64,000 nucleotides of DNA from Telmatactis stephensoni (GCA_029948255.1 JALIZF010001915.1:62001-126000), one strand, 5' to 3'. Counted from the first letter of the stretch, positions 40,301 to 51,522 are shown. A program made the numbers and translations. The notes: generated by a model from the sequence alone, not told the origin.

Positions 40301-43300
40301 AAATATATATATATTAAGTAATTATATCTTCTTAACCTTTTTAGTCTTTAGTCGTATTGAATGTAGAACTCACGGCTGTTTCAAAAAACCGTATCCGCGG
40401 AATCATATTGAATTGCCTTGCGCATTGATAATCAACCCTAAAAGAGTTAAAATGTAAATTTATAGTTACTTGAAACTTGCCGTCATACTATAAACGACAC
40501 AATAAACTGTAAGTTAATATCTATTTCTTTTCTTTCTTTATTTTAAGTTTCTTGATTTATACTTTGTCTAACCAATTTTTTGGATTTTCTTTTAGTAGTT
40601 ACTATCTTGTTTTATGTTATTGTCATAGTCTTGTAGTTATTTTAGTTGATTTATACGCGTTAAGAATTAAAGTTCGTCAGTAAACCAAGATGCAACTGGT
40701 TCACAATATTAGCTTTTTTCTGTAGCTATGACGTCAGGTGATGGCGTTACGCAATGACGTCATAAAGTGTGAAAGTTCCCTTTGGGAAGACAAACTATGA
40801 AACGTTAAAGCAATTCGACAATTTAGAGGCATTTTAGAACATTTTCAGAGTTCACTAGCAACGGGCAATTTGCAAGACTAGTTAATGGCTCCAAAAAGGG
40901 CTTATAAACCGATATATTTGTCTAATTCAGGCTTCTCTTTTCGCATATCTACCGGCCAAAAATTAGACAGACATCCCTGGAAAGTGCGAGCCCTCGTTAC
41001 TTTGACAGAGAAATGCCGGAATTTTTGCTTTTTTGCATCGAAAATTGACAAAATCTCTCTAAAAAAATAGATCTTAAAGGGTTAAAGCCGTTAAACGTTA
41101 ACTATTGAACAAACAATTTCCATAATGTAAAAAAATAACCGCTGCAAAGTTAAATTTGACAAAACAATCTCGAAACGATAATAGCATCAGTATTGTCAGC
41201 TTTTCGGTATTTTGAGCCCTCGTTTTTGATTTATTACATTAAAAGGAGTATCCAAAGAGTTCTATCCATGTACAGATGTATAACATCCAAGCATCCGTGA
41301 AACCAGTCAGTACATAGTCTATCAAGACATACCTAGAGACCATTTTCCAAGCCAGCAAAGAAAATGTGTAGCAAGTGATGGCGCGTCGTTTTGATACTTT
41401 TAGCCTGCGCGTATCTATCATCAGTTTACAATTAGAAGCAAGTGCATGCTGTATTTGTATTTGTAGCTGTCTGCTGTCGTTTGTTATCGTTTATCTTAAT
41501 TCCCTGAAGATGGATTTGTGATCCGAAAGCTGGGAGATCAAGTTGTAAAAAGTTAAACGTAGAGGAAATAACCTGAATCCAACTTGAATCTGAACGGATC
41601 TGATAATTCAGGACCTTTCAAAGAAATTCAAATTAATGCCAAACTGCTTACTTGTCCAGGATAAGGATCAAATACTTCTGTGAGTATGGCAACAGATGCA
41701 ATGGCGGATTGAGGTACAAGAACTACGGAAAGTATTACACAGGTGGTGGTGGTTTGGGGAGTCCCTTTCGCCGTATTAATGTTGTAGCTGCCTATCTTCA
41801 CGAAGTCTCAAACCGGCTCGTTCCTTGGGTAATTTACAAGGTAGGCGGTGTCCGTTGAGATGATATTTGTTTTAGATACGACTGAAAACAGCACAGCAAA
41901 GAAACGTATTTACTAAATACGATTTCAAGTGAATTCTTTGATGAAACTCGCTAATACTTTACCTGCAGGTTTAGTTCACTTCTTCTTGTCTATTTCAAAA
42001 CTGTGTTCAATATTGGGTTCGGTTCGGTTCAATTCGGTTTGATTTTATCAGGTAACTCCAACATCCGAATAGGCAAACTTGTGACGGCTAACTAACTAAG
42101 CCGCTTCTTGTGAAAGTTATATATGTGCATAGGTGCCAAAAATTTTCATGTGCAAATGTTCTCATAAAACAATAATATTACATCACAACATTCTTTTTGG
42201 AATTCACAAAAGCTTGTCGTTGTCATAATCTTGTACATGTGTCTGATCGCACAAGGCACCATCGTATATCTGTTCTCTAAATTATTACATTGGAAAATTT
42301 TCGAATCATCTTTTATTTCTAAATCTATGCCGCAAAAAAATTATTCAAGAAATGAAAATGCGAGTAAATTTAACAGAACATTTGCAAAATGCGTTAAATC
42401 ATTTCCATTGAAATGACAACGTGTGCAGCTTATTTCTCTCTCAATACACTTCCAATACTCTTCAAACCGAATAAATGTCGAAGAGGTGATGTGACCCAGC
42501 CTACTAGTGAATTTCTAGCAATATTAAGATCCTAGTGATAACTAAGTTGTCTTTCTGAGCCTTTTGAGCTTGTGAATCTTGCTGAAACTAAATTAAGGTT
42601 CTGGATCGATTACATAAAATTAAATAGACCAACTGTCTTAGCCAATTAGAGTAGCTATTTCGCTGTGATTTTTATGCTATAAATCAATGGCTGCTGTTAC
42701 GTTTGACAGATTTAAAAGTATTTAGATCATATTGGTAGTACCATGTGAAAAGGTTCTTGAAGTAATAGGTCGAGGAGAGGTATTATTCCTTCATTGAAGG
42801 CAGAAACACCACGACAGCTTTGACAGCCAATTACTACACACCGGCGACTTCATGGCCTACTCTCCCCGAATAGTGGTGTGGGTTCTTTAACGTCCCTCCA
42901 ATGCTGGGTTAGATAGTGTGGAGAAACGGGACCTACGGTTTAACGTCCTTATCCGAAGAAGACTTGAAGGTCTAACCATTTGCAGATGTAGTTACAAAGG
43001 CAGCACCTTCTCACTCAGGTATTTTAAGACCCTGAGGTTGGTCCACCGGGAATTCGAACCCCGGTCTCCAGCACACTAGTACTGGTGCCCTACCAACTGA
43101 GCCAAACGGGCGGCGGTTAATTGATATCAAAAAGAATAAATGAAAACATAATTTACTTCACATCTAAAATTATTACAAAAGCCTTAGAGTTTCATTGAGT
43201 CCATCCATCCGAGCACCATCTGTTAAAGACTCAACATCTTTCCAATTTCACGATTTCAAACACAAATTCAGCAAACTAAGTTACAATAGCTCCGTATAAT

Positions 43301-46300
43301 TTAAGTGAGTTTAAGCGAAAATTTTTAACTCGCTCACTTCGCGTCAATAATGCACTAATCTTATCGTCCTTAACACCGCAACAAATTCAAATTTTATTCT
43401 AGATGTTGGTGGTTTTTCGAAATTCTATTTAATAGACGCATCTGCCTATGCCAGTCGATATTCAACTGAACAACACTATTTTTATTCCTCTGCCAAATGT
43501 CAACCTCGCACACGGGCTCTCTAGGTCCCTAGCCCCTTGACTGCCTATATGATGTACTCAGTACGTCATGATTTAGTAAAAATATACGTAAACACACGGA
43601 TTACAAATTCCTTTGGCACATCAAATGTATAATGACTGAAGATAACTGGGAACTAGTTTCCAGTCCTCCTGGCCCAGGGTATACACAACGTGCTGGCAGT
43701 CAAGGGGCTAGCAATGTTTTGAGGAAGCAAAAAGAAAGTCGTTTGAGCCGATTTTACATAACTTCGGCCCAAAAAATGACAACAAAATGTTTACGCGTAA
43801 ACACATTGTCACAGAGCATAGAAAGAGTGCATAATGGAACAACCGCGAGACAATCGAATAAGCATTCTTTACTTGTTTGCAAAAGTTTAGAATAAATTGG
43901 GGTGCTCTCAATAATAGAAATAATAATAATAACAGTTTATTAGTACTCCACTGGGTGGCTCTTCTGTTCTGAGGTACTCTCTACCATGCAATCAGAATGC
44001 AAAAATGCTTGTATGTATATTATCAAAAATCAAATTTCAGTTAGAGCTTTTTTTAACTGCTATGTTAGTTAATGTCCCCCATTTATGGATAGAGTCTACA
44101 CAATAACAGACAGGACATAAAATTTTAGATTGCGATAAAATAGATTCATAACTTTCTCTTCTTTATTAAGGAATCATCTGATTATCCCTCTGATGAAATT
44201 AAAGGCAAGGAAAATGTCACTGAACGTAAGTAATTTAACAAATCGCAATTGGCTTTCCATTGCACTTTTAGTAACAATGCTTTTGACGTAATAAAATATT
44301 CAAAACTCTGGTGGAACCGAGGAGAGTGGCTTCACGGCAAAGTTTGGAACATTTTGACGTCAAATCCATTATCAGTAAGAGTGCCGACAATGGAAAACCG
44401 CTTGTGATCCGATTTTTACAATGATTGTTTTTAATTCTCTTTTTAATCGTTCGAACTGAGTTAACGTTTTCAAAGAAGTTGGAAACAGAACGATCGTGCA
44501 CGACGAAACGCGTCAGCATGCACCATTGCCTGAACTTTTATTGACAATTATCTTCGAGTAATCAGATTGCGAGATTTTGCTGAAATATTTTAAAACCCTT
44601 AGTTGCACATTGAGACACATTGGTGAAAACTTGTTAAGTGGATAAATCTTCTTTTTTTTTTTAATTCTAGAGAAAGGAAACCTTTTCCCAGTCGCCATCA
44701 AATCTGGGGAGAAATGGAAAGTTGAACAGGGGACTAAAAACATCACAGAAAAAGAGGTGCAAAATTCTAAAAATGATTTGATTTTTTTTTTTTTTTTTTA
44801 CTCCGTCTCAATGCATTGCAATTGGTGATCAATTGCCATCGATTAAGTATACCGGATCACAAGTTTCTTTGCAAGGAAACGCCTGCGTAGCAAGCATTTT
44901 TTTTTGCTACGTTGGCTAGGTTTCCGGTGGTGAATCTTGCTAGAATTAAATACTAAACCACAAGTAACTCGATAGGCGATAAAATTACCTAGCCCACTTC
45001 CTAGTAAATATAGTTTGTTTGTACAAGGCTTCTTTGAATTATAAATTTAACGGCGATTTCCAAATAGGTACTTGACTTTGTTTTAACGTACCCCTCTCTC
45101 TTGCTCTTGGCTTTAATGGAATGGGTTATGCTAGTACATTAATGTATTCTAGTCGCGCACGTGTTTACTTTGCATTGCTAGCAAGGATGACAAGACACGT
45201 TTCAAATCCAAACGATGAAAACTTGTGATGATCTTTTGTGATGATAAAAACTTGTGATCATCTGATATAATCTCACTAGTAGGGCCCCCTGCTGAAAATA
45301 ATGTAAATTGTGACGACATACGTTGTTGTTAATAACCAGCCATTCTTTGGTTATAGTTGAATAAAACATTAAAAGCCAAGCCTAAAGGCAGCCCAAGTAA
45401 TTCAGGGCAGCCACCAAGGGAAATCCAAGGTTCATCCTCTGATGATGAAAAAGATGACGATGATGATATAGATGACGATGACGGAGACTACAATATCCTG
45501 GAAAATGAGGGCCTGCCAGGCTGGTGGGAAAAACTTTGGAAAAAGGTTTGTTTGGCTGCCTTGTTTGAGATAATGGTTAAAAGGAGATATAGTCATATTC
45601 TAAGAACAGAATACGGCAAGGGGTCTTTCTCATACAGAGGGGCAAAGCAATGGAATTGGCTAATATATACAAATATATTATAATTCTTGGGTTTCACGTG
45701 ACGTCATCGAAAATATTCATGCCTCATATTGAGCACATAAGGTTAAGCCTTAAGTATGTTGCTTACATGCCTAACAGAAGTTTTTCTTGAATATTTGAGA
45801 AACTTTCCTTGCTTGGTTCTCGAGTTATCAAAGGTAAAACCTATGTCACGCAACACTGTCACGCGTTTTCCTATGAACGTAAAACTTTGAAATAGTTAGA
45901 AGTAAACACACATTTGGCTTGCTGTATGAATAAAAGTATTGTTTACTGAGTTTCTGTATCAAAATACATGATAAAGTTGTTATTTTTACATGATTTTGCC
46001 AATTATATTTATTGTCCGCCATGTTGGTGTCCCAAAGTAGGACACCAATATGGCGGTGCCATACATTTCTTTGTAATAACTGGCTTTGTGAAATTGTCGA
46101 TATCTTTGCATCACAATATATTTCGGACTCAAAATTCCCTGTAGTCATAAAGTTTTTCCTCCTCTTTAAGCAGATGTGCCTGATTTTACTCAGGGATGAG
46201 AGATTCGCTGTCATTTTGATGACCTGTGGAGGGACACCAACTGCGAAGTGCCATACATTTCTTACTAAAGATTCGGCACTTCAAAAATTAATATCTTCGC

Positions 46301-47804
46301 AGAAAAAGCTCGTTTCAATTTCAAAATTTGTGAAGTTACATAGTTTTACTTGCTCTTTATAGTGATATTATTTTTATTTCACTAAGGGCTTTTTAAATTT
46401 TTCGATGACGTAGGTGAAACCCAAGAATATATTTCTTATATATTTTTCAATTTTTAACTCTATTGTGAGTATACAGCTTTCTCGTAAAGAGGTTTGTGAC
46501 TTAAGGAACAATCACATTTAAATAAAGGTGATTCATTCATTCCTTCATTCATTCATCATTCATTCATTCATTCATTCATTCATTCATTCATTCATTCATT
46601 CATTCATTCATTCATTCATTCATTCATTCATTCATTCATTCATTCATTCATTCATTCATTCATTCATCCATTCATTCATTCTCTCTCTCTTTCTTTCTTT
46701 CTCTCTCATTAGAATAGAAAAATCATTTTAAAAGTAGAAAACAAATTTATCACTGCATGATCATTGCTGAAAAAAACATCAAACTCAGTTATTGGTCGTT
46801 GAATTTTTGTACAAAGGAACAGGATCTCATCGAACCAACTGCATTTTTTTCTGTAGAATTTCGTATATTCGAGTTGTTTTTGTCTTTTTCCAGGCGAAAG
46901 AAAGAGCATCGAAGAGTAAAACTGGGCCAACACCAGGTACCAAAAAAGGATCATCACCTGACCAAGGTGAATCACCTCCTGGCCAACGTGGATCAGCATC
47001 TGACCAAGGCAAGTACCCCTGGTAAAGGTTAATAGGTTGATTAAATCACCATTTTCGTCAAATCTGTACGGTTCTTTTTTGTTTTGTTGTTGTTGTTGTT
47101 CTTTGTTTTCACCTATTACATTGGAACTGGACTTTCTTCTTGATTTTCCTATAGGTTTACGAAGAAAGCAAATTCACAAAAACAAGCCAGGAAATAAGCA
47201 AGGTAAACCCAAAGAAACAAAGTAGGACAAGCAAAGCTATACAACTAAACAAACCAAATTAGACTTTTTAGATTGCTCTGTTATTACTTATTCTAAGCTC
47301 TAGGCTGTCGACTTTGCCACTGCACCTACGCTGATGGATTTTATAGGGTCATCCACTTTTTGTTTAAAACGACAAAAACAAAGAATATGTGGATTACTCT
47401 GAACAATGTCTTTTTGTTCTACTTGTCGCCTGTGGCATTGTTTCCTTCCGACCGTAGTGTATTACTGATTTTATATGAAAAAAGTAGTATTCGTCAAGGT
47501 CTGGACACACGATGATATTTTCTCTACGACGTTGCGCAAAAGGTTCATTTTAATGGCAATATTGATGTCATGCAATCCGCACACACATTATCATTCCAGT
47601 ACTGTAAGATACAAACGTTGCAGAGTCGATTCTACTTGTTCACGACAATTGCAGGGATGGACACAGAAAATAACGAAATTAAAAAAGAATATTATAAAGA
47701 CTGACGAAAATTAACTATATACTTATTTAATTATCTCGATTTATCTCAGCATTTGTTGATGCTGTTTTGATTTCTTGTTGTTTGTTTTGTTTTTGTCAGA
47801 GTGA
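34247..47804 (+). CDS. G2: secreted multi-domain protein gene, JFT-like (11 exons)
   Basis: Exons: 34247-34304, 34431-34459, 37213-37285, 38579-39761, 41660-41840, 44171-44225, 44671-44756, 45357-45545, 46894-47008, 47155-47202, and 47800-47804 with the stop. All phases agree and the summed length is 2022 nt (673 aa). The product has a signal peptide, then a helical region with a Gly-rich hydrophobic segment and Lys patch, a Cys/Trp beta-rich region, an Asp-rich stretch and a Lys-rich tail. The helical plus beta layout and several motifs resemble cnidarian jellyfish-toxin (CfTX/CaTX-type) pore formers; this is from memory of the family and is moderate evidence only. The acidic and basic tail is not part of that family as I know it. 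Exon 2 is interrupted by a TTAA element. The likely site of action is extracellular, possibly at membranes; function is unproven. Confidence 0.7.
34431..34459 (+). CDS. G2 exon 2, shortened by transposon
   Basis: After acceptor TTTCAG the exon runs to a TTAA at 34455-34458, where a mobile element begins. The element tip GGTAATT gives an AAG|gtaatt donor in phase 0, the same phase as the normal end of this exon. The shortened exon can therefore still splice in frame to exon 3. The displaced half of the exon is at 35787-35833. Confidence 0.65.
34455..35790. mobile_element. TTAA-flanked piggyBac-like element inside G2 exon 2
   Basis: The 1328-bp insert (34459-35786) has inverted ends GGTAATTCCGTAG and exact TTAA on both sides (34455-34458 and 35787-35790). 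It splits an exon that is continuous in G3. One end has TACTGCGCATCTC, and the other a block with GGGGGTCACCG. Both match the element in G1 intron 2, here in the reverse orientation. No transposase frame is visible, so it is a non-autonomous member mobilised in trans. Confidence 0.85.
35787..35833 (+). pseudogene. G2 exon 2 displaced 3' half
   Basis: This aligns with G3 54373-54419 (TCTGA...GGAAAAGGTGATG...CAG|gtaatt). It keeps its original donor but has no acceptor of its own, so it is probably skipped. Confidence 0.65.
36102..36215. mobile_element. MITE in G2 intron 2
   Basis: A 114-bp element with TAATAGACC ends and ~35-bp imperfect TIRs that contain TCAAGATGGCCATC and its complement. Confidence 0.7.
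36216..37212. other. G2 intron 2, remainder
   Basis: It contains a direct repeat of about 230 bp spacing (AAGCTTTCATTTGGT near 36430 and 36640). The last ~200 bases align with the intron before exon 3 in G1 (CATATATTTACACCGTC, then TATACAG). No other gene is seen. Confidence 0.45.
37213..37285 (+). CDS. G2 exon 3: charged linker
   Basis: A 73-nt exon with acceptor TATACAG and donor T|gtaagt, phase 0 in and phase 1 out. It encodes a polar linker with GKTKES and KNDPF motifs. Confidence 0.75.
37540..37735. mobile_element. MITE in G2 intron 3
   Basis: Inverted ends AATAGGCCATTTGCA with extended TIRs (GATGGCGTCAT, then CTACAACTACCAGAATGC). The length is 196 bp and it has no coding capacity. Confidence 0.8.
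37736..38578. other. G2 intron 3, 3' part
   Basis: AT-rich, with a short (AAT)n tract at 38210 and A/T-rich simple sequence at 38275-38390. The final bases CTCAATTTCTATTTGCAG match the acceptors of G1 and G3. Nothing else is recognised. Confidence 0.45.
38579..39761 (+). CDS. G2 exon 4: helical membrane-active-like and beta region
   Basis: The exon encodes about 394 codons. Order: a basic N-terminus (KRPKRW), a helical stretch, and a Gly/Ser/Ala-rich hydrophobic segment (about residues 70-107 of the exon) ending LLGLFG. Next are QGKKKKS and a long amphipathic helical region with EQINEALAEFHEQL. The C-terminal beta-rich part has YCITA, YCKWKLL and FSITSEDG. It ends in phase 2 at TG|gtagga. 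The seeming stop TAG at 39763-39765 is intronic. The hydrophobic segment plus Lys patch is what one expects of a membrane-inserting region; pore formation is inferred, not shown. Confidence 0.85.
39762..41659. other. G2 intron 4
   Basis: No coding region is seen. The 3' part (41500-41655) aligns with G3 59100-59278, including GATGGAT...TGTGATCCGAAAG and TCTGAACGGA, up to the shared acceptor. A (TTACCTTAGTT)n-like short repeat lies at 40027-40072. Confidence 0.5.
41660..41840 (+). CDS. G2 exon 5: second half of beta-rich region
   Basis: A 181-nt exon after acceptor TTGTCCAG, with donor AAG|gtaggc. Its first base completes the split codon from exon 4. It encodes IRIKYFC, a second Cys six residues on, a Gly-rich loop and a conserved WVIYK end. 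The pattern of short strands with conserved Trp, Gly and Cys across exons 4 and 5 suggests a beta-trefoil-like or similar fold; this is inference. Confidence 0.8.
42745..43115 (-). mobile_element. tRNA-derived SINE
   Basis: Read on the minus strand, the head (about 43040-43115) has A-box-like TGGCTCAGTTGGTA and B-box GGTTCGAATTCC in tRNA order, ending near GGTGGACCA. About 290 bp of body follow, with GACGTTAAACCGTAGGTCCC and GACGTTAAAGAACCCACACC. The head is followed by SINE body rather than a mature tRNA end, so it is not a functional tRNA. It sits in intron 5 of G2. Confidence 0.75.
43116..44170. other. G2 intron 5, 3' part
   Basis: A short (AAT)n tract occurs at 43918-43932. The last ~90 bases (ATAACAGACAGGACATAAAA) match introns 5 of G1 and G3. 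No coding region is supported. Confidence 0.45.
44171..44225 (+). CDS. G2 exon 6: acidic Ser/Asp/Glu stretch
   Basis: A 55-nt exon between TTAAG and C|gtaagt, phase 0 in and phase 1 out. It encodes an acidic stretch with SDYPSDE. Confidence 0.75.
44671..44756 (+). CDS. G2 exon 7
   Basis: An 86-nt exon after a T-rich tract and TTCTAG, with donor GAG|gtgcaa; phase 1 in and phase 0 out. It encodes a mixed hydrophilic segment that ends NITEKE (a possible N-glycosylation site NIT). Confidence 0.75.
45357..45545 (+). CDS. G2 exon 8: Asp-rich segment
   Basis: A 189-nt exon after acceptor TTATAG, phase 0 at both ends. It encodes a Lys/Pro/Ser-rich opening, then an Asp run (DDDDDIDDDDGDY), then PGWWEKLWKK. 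G3 has the same Asp and WWEK part but a different, shorter opening. The acidic run could bind Ca2+ or pair with the basic tail. Confidence 0.8.
45546..46893. other. G2 intron 8
   Basis: Starts and ends with sequences shared with G3 (AAG|gtttg; TCTTTTTCCAG). The (ATTC)n tract lies inside. A ~730-bp stretch at 45690-46435 is bounded by TTGGGTTTCAC and GTGAAACCCAA, a possible inverted-end insertion. No gene is seen. Confidence 0.5.
46531..46680. repeat. (ATTC)n microsatellite
   Basis: About 150 bp of ATTC units followed by CT-rich sequence. The HSFI-type repetitive open frame is an artefact. Confidence 0.95.
46894..47008 (+). CDS. G2 exon 9: Lys/Pro/Gly/Ser-rich, GC donor
   Basis: Acceptor TTTTTCCAG. 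It encodes AKERASKSK followed by reiterated SPDQG- and PPGQ-like units. The only end that gives the phase 1 needed by exon 10 is AAG|gcaagt at 47009, a GC donor with an otherwise ideal consensus. The next GT (47030) gives the wrong phase. G3 uses a normal gtaagt slightly further on. Confidence 0.65.
47155..47202 (+). CDS. G2 exon 10: basic tail
   Basis: A 48-nt exon between CCTATAG and G|gtaaac, phase 1 at both ends. It encodes a Lys/Arg-rich stretch with LRRKQ and KPGNK. Being a phase 1 exon at both ends it can be skipped in frame, and G3 lacks it. Confidence 0.75.
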
Positions 47805-48040
47805 GCTCCAGATCGACTTATAGCCAGTATAACCGCACTCAACATGGAAGATTTTGAAAGTTGAGATAACTGATAAACTACAAGAAAATAAAATAATTGC
47901 ATTACAAAAGTCTGGTCTTAATTCAATCGAGGGTGATTGGAATCGTTTTTGCATCGATATCCACGTTGTGAATTTAGGTGGTTTCCACATCATTTCACAG
48001 AGGTGCGCGTTTTAGGCATCCTCGGGAACCCAACTGTAAC
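47800..48040 (+). CDS. G2 terminal exon 11: stop and 3' UTR
   Basis: After a strong pyrimidine tract and TTTTGTCAG the exon reads AGTGA. In phase 1 this is one Glu codon and TGA (47802-47804). AATAAA at 47887-47892 is a likely poly(A) signal. The rest is 3' UTR. A 63-codon frame intact in G1 and G3 is broken here by small indels. Confidence 0.6.
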
Positions 48041-50070
48041 ATATAAAGTTCTTTCTCAACACTCTTTGCCTTTCATGTTCAACCAACGGACTGACCAACT
48101 CTTGAAAATCGCTCGATTCTCAAACCACGTCCCCTTGCTTCAGTACTCCGCATGACGAAAGCCAGATAGTTATCCTTCAAGTTTATCGAAAAATATCCCA
48201 CAAAAGGTCTTCCGTCGAGGAATCAATCCAGCGAGAATTTCAAATGACCAACCATTTTGAAGCAGTTCAAAGCCGCGGCAAGAACGACTTTTTGTGCAGC
48301 TTGGCGACCGTTACGGCCTGGCACGGGTCAAATTTCTACCAACGAGTCCCCCCATGGTCAGGAAATAGTAAACCGCGATGAAGACTTTTTCAATAGAAAT
48401 AAAACGATTTCACCGAATTTGTTTACACTTATCAAGGTTTAAATTACTAAATACATAAAAAAATTAGTAGCCAGTCGTTTTAGTGAGCACGAGGTATTTA
48501 GTTTTGATTTATCGGATCATTGATTTCTCACGTACAAGTTTACTTATACTTATATATATTTTTTAAGCGATGAGACGAGGTTAATCATTTATAATTAATG
48601 CTGTAATTATTAGTTGAACTGTAATTCTGTTTAGGCAGTTCGTGATATGTGTCATCGTTATCCAATCAAAATTTTGACAGATAACTGGTTTTCCACCAGT
48701 TCCAATTGATTGATACTTGGTATACAATTGAATTGATATACAATTGTTTCATAGGCTATGCATGAGTCCCGTCCAAAACCATACTCTACACGAACCGTCT
48801 CTCAAGTCTGAGGTCTGAAGTCTGGTTAAAGTCTAAAGTCTGAAGCCTCTGAGGTCTCATGAGGTCTGAAAACTCTCCACGGTTTTCATAACCTGTCCTG
48901 CAATCCTGGCCACGTGCCCCATACATCTAATTTTGTATTCAATCACTCATAAAGCTACATAAGGATAACTCACAATGGAAATCACTGATAACCGACTGAC
49001 TTGTATCTGACAAAGACTAATCTTAATTACATAAAATTTCACCTGGATTTTAGAAGATAGAACACTGCTGCTCGTTTTTTTGTGGTTACTCGCCTAGGCG
49101 AGAGCCACTATGTCATCGTGTAGTGTAAGTCCGTGCGTAACTCCACAGGAAGCCCAAAAGTGCTCCATATATATATATAAACTTCGGAACCAATCAGCAG
49201 ACATATTGCTCTTCACTGAAGAGCAATGATTGCTCTTAACAATGTATAAAATTCGGAACCAGCAATGAAAACTCAAATAAAGAACTTTCGCTTTCACTTC
49301 GTAATACCGATATATAAGCGACACCAAATGAATGACAAGCGATCGCTACCTCATGGCGACTGTTGATCAACAATATAATAACTCAAAGATTCAAATAAAC
49401 TGCAATTTTCATACATCAGTGAGTAGCCACATGTACTCATAGAGTACCTATTTTTAAAATAGTACTTAGTTACAGGCCGTTTTCGAACACTAGGGTGTTC
49501 AGTTTTGATCAGCAGATCGAATCATCGAATTCAACCGTAAAAGCGCACCCCCCCAAAAATCAATCAAAATCAATGCCAGAAACAGAAAGTATATTTGTAT
49601 AAGTTTTTTCTCTAAACAATCACACAAGGTTATTTATTTAAAATTGATGTAATCATTACTAAACAACATATTTATGAAAAGGGGATTGTATTCAGTGTAT
49701 TTAGATAATTCTTGATAAATTTCATCGTTATCCAATCAAATGTTGGACAAATCAGATCAAATATCGTCGAGTTTCAATGTTTCATCAATAGATGATCTAT
49801 ATTTGTTACATAGGCTATGACTCCTATCTGGCTTGCAATCTTAGCCACGATGTTTGTGTCCCATATTAGCACGAGCTGTTTAGTTTGGACCAGCAGGTTT
49901 GGATCTTCGTTTTGGACGTTTCTAATTGTGACAAATTTTCTAAGCGGACAGAGAAGGTTAATAATCTATTATTGATGTTGTAATCATTAATAAACAACAT
50001 ATCAATTGAACTGTGATTGTATTTAGATAATGTATTCATATATTTCATGGTTATCCAATCAAATGTTTGA

Positions 50071-50228
50071 ATGTTTGACAAATTAGTGGTTTTTGACGTG
50101 TTTCACATATGTGTGAACAACTGTTGCTACTGCGTTGATGAACACAACCTGGACAGCGAACTGAAACACATCCATCGCCGGCGGAGGATCGTTCCCCGAT
50201 ATTTCAACTCGAAGCTTAATCCAGCAAG
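50071..50228 (+). CDS. Candidate exon, Cys-rich start, unknown
   Basis: An open stretch ends at donor AAG|gtattt and encodes CVNNCCYC, then an acidic-to-basic segment (HRRRRIVPRYF). A paralogous segment at 30905-31030 has a 7-bp and a 13-bp indel relative to it, so the frame is not conserved. It could be an exon of another gene in the unit or a decayed exon. Low confidence. Confidence 0.25.
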
Positions 50229-51110
50229 GTATTTGTCTTGTAATAATGTCAAAAAGAACGCCTAAATACTTTTCTAGTTATTGTTTTAAATGTGACCCGT
50301 TCAGTTTAATCTGTCTGAACTGTTTCGTAGAAGTGGGACTCTGTAACGACGCTTTCTAACGAAACACACTAATAATGCTGCATCAGCTCAAATCAAAATT
50401 CCAAATAAGCGAGAGTTAAAAATTGGAACTAGCGAGTCGGAACTAGTTTGGGCTGCTTCGGTGTTATATAGATACAATAAGGGATGAATTGAAATCTGTA
50501 ACACTGTACAGAAAGAAAAAAACTTACATTAAGGACCTTTCGATTTCAAAACAAAGGTATACTAAAAGAGATCATTATTTTGAAACAGTGTAAAAAAAGA
50601 TAAAAAATAAGACTAAAAACGGTGAAATATGATGTCCTAGAAACAAAAAAGGAAATTAGAAAGCGAACTTTTTCTCATCTGTTCATTATAATTAAGAAGG
50701 AAATCGTTTTGACCTCAAAAGAGTCATTTGATTCTTAGAGTTGTTTTGACCCCAACAAGAAGCCATATTGACTCTTGGGTAGACTCCCAATATTCGATAT
50801 CCTATTGATATCCTTGTTCACAAGCTCCTAATATCCTACTAGTATTAGGTAATCATACGGTTTCGAGTTCAATTTGCAATTTGAGATCATTGAAAAACAT
50901 GTAATCAGCAAACGAGTAGACAAAAGACTAGACTGAAAGAAGAGTATTGAATAATGAAATGATTTGAAGGAGGGTTCACGCCGTTCAAACTGTTAAACCG
51001 TTACAGTGCGACTTCTCCAACCAAGGCCACCAAACAAATTTCAGATAAATTTTCAATGTTCATTTTTGACATTTAACGACAGATTTGTTGCGGGTTTCTA
51101 CAGCATACGA

Positions 51111-51522
51111 TAGACCCTTATCACCCTAGCGTGACATAACAGAATATTTGATTTATCGGGAAAAGGAGTTTACTATCAAATTCGTCACATTGAAAATAGT
51201 AAAGTGTCAAAGTTTCGTAAAGATTGCCCTTAAACTGACGAAGATATGAATTTCTAAATGTAAGCATTTGGTGCACATTTTTGCAAAGAAACGCATGTGT
51301 CCTAGCCTGATAACGAGGCTGGGTGTGCATGCGATGCACGTCCACAGTACATTTCTTTGTAAAAATGCTTACTTTCAAAAATTCATTTCTTCGTCCGTTG
51401 GAGGCCAATCTTTATGAAACTTTGCAATTTTACTATAATCGTTGTGAACAATTTTATAGTAAACTTCTTTTTCCGATAAATCAAATATCTTATGATGTCA
51501 CGTTAGCGTGATACGGGTCTAT
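51111..51522. mobile_element. Foldback element, ~410 bp
   Basis: Inverted ends TAGACCC...GGGTCTA are followed by long imperfect arms (TATTTGATTTATCGG and complement). The central part has GCGATGCACGTCC. It is non-coding and absent from the G2 flank. Confidence 0.75.

Noticed and set aside
43040..43115. Functional tRNA gene on the minus strand
   Set aside because: A and B boxes are present, but the 3' side continues into a SINE body with no clean acceptor stem end.
46528..46731. HSFI-repeat protein
   Set aside because: It is the translation of an (ATTC)n microsatellite.
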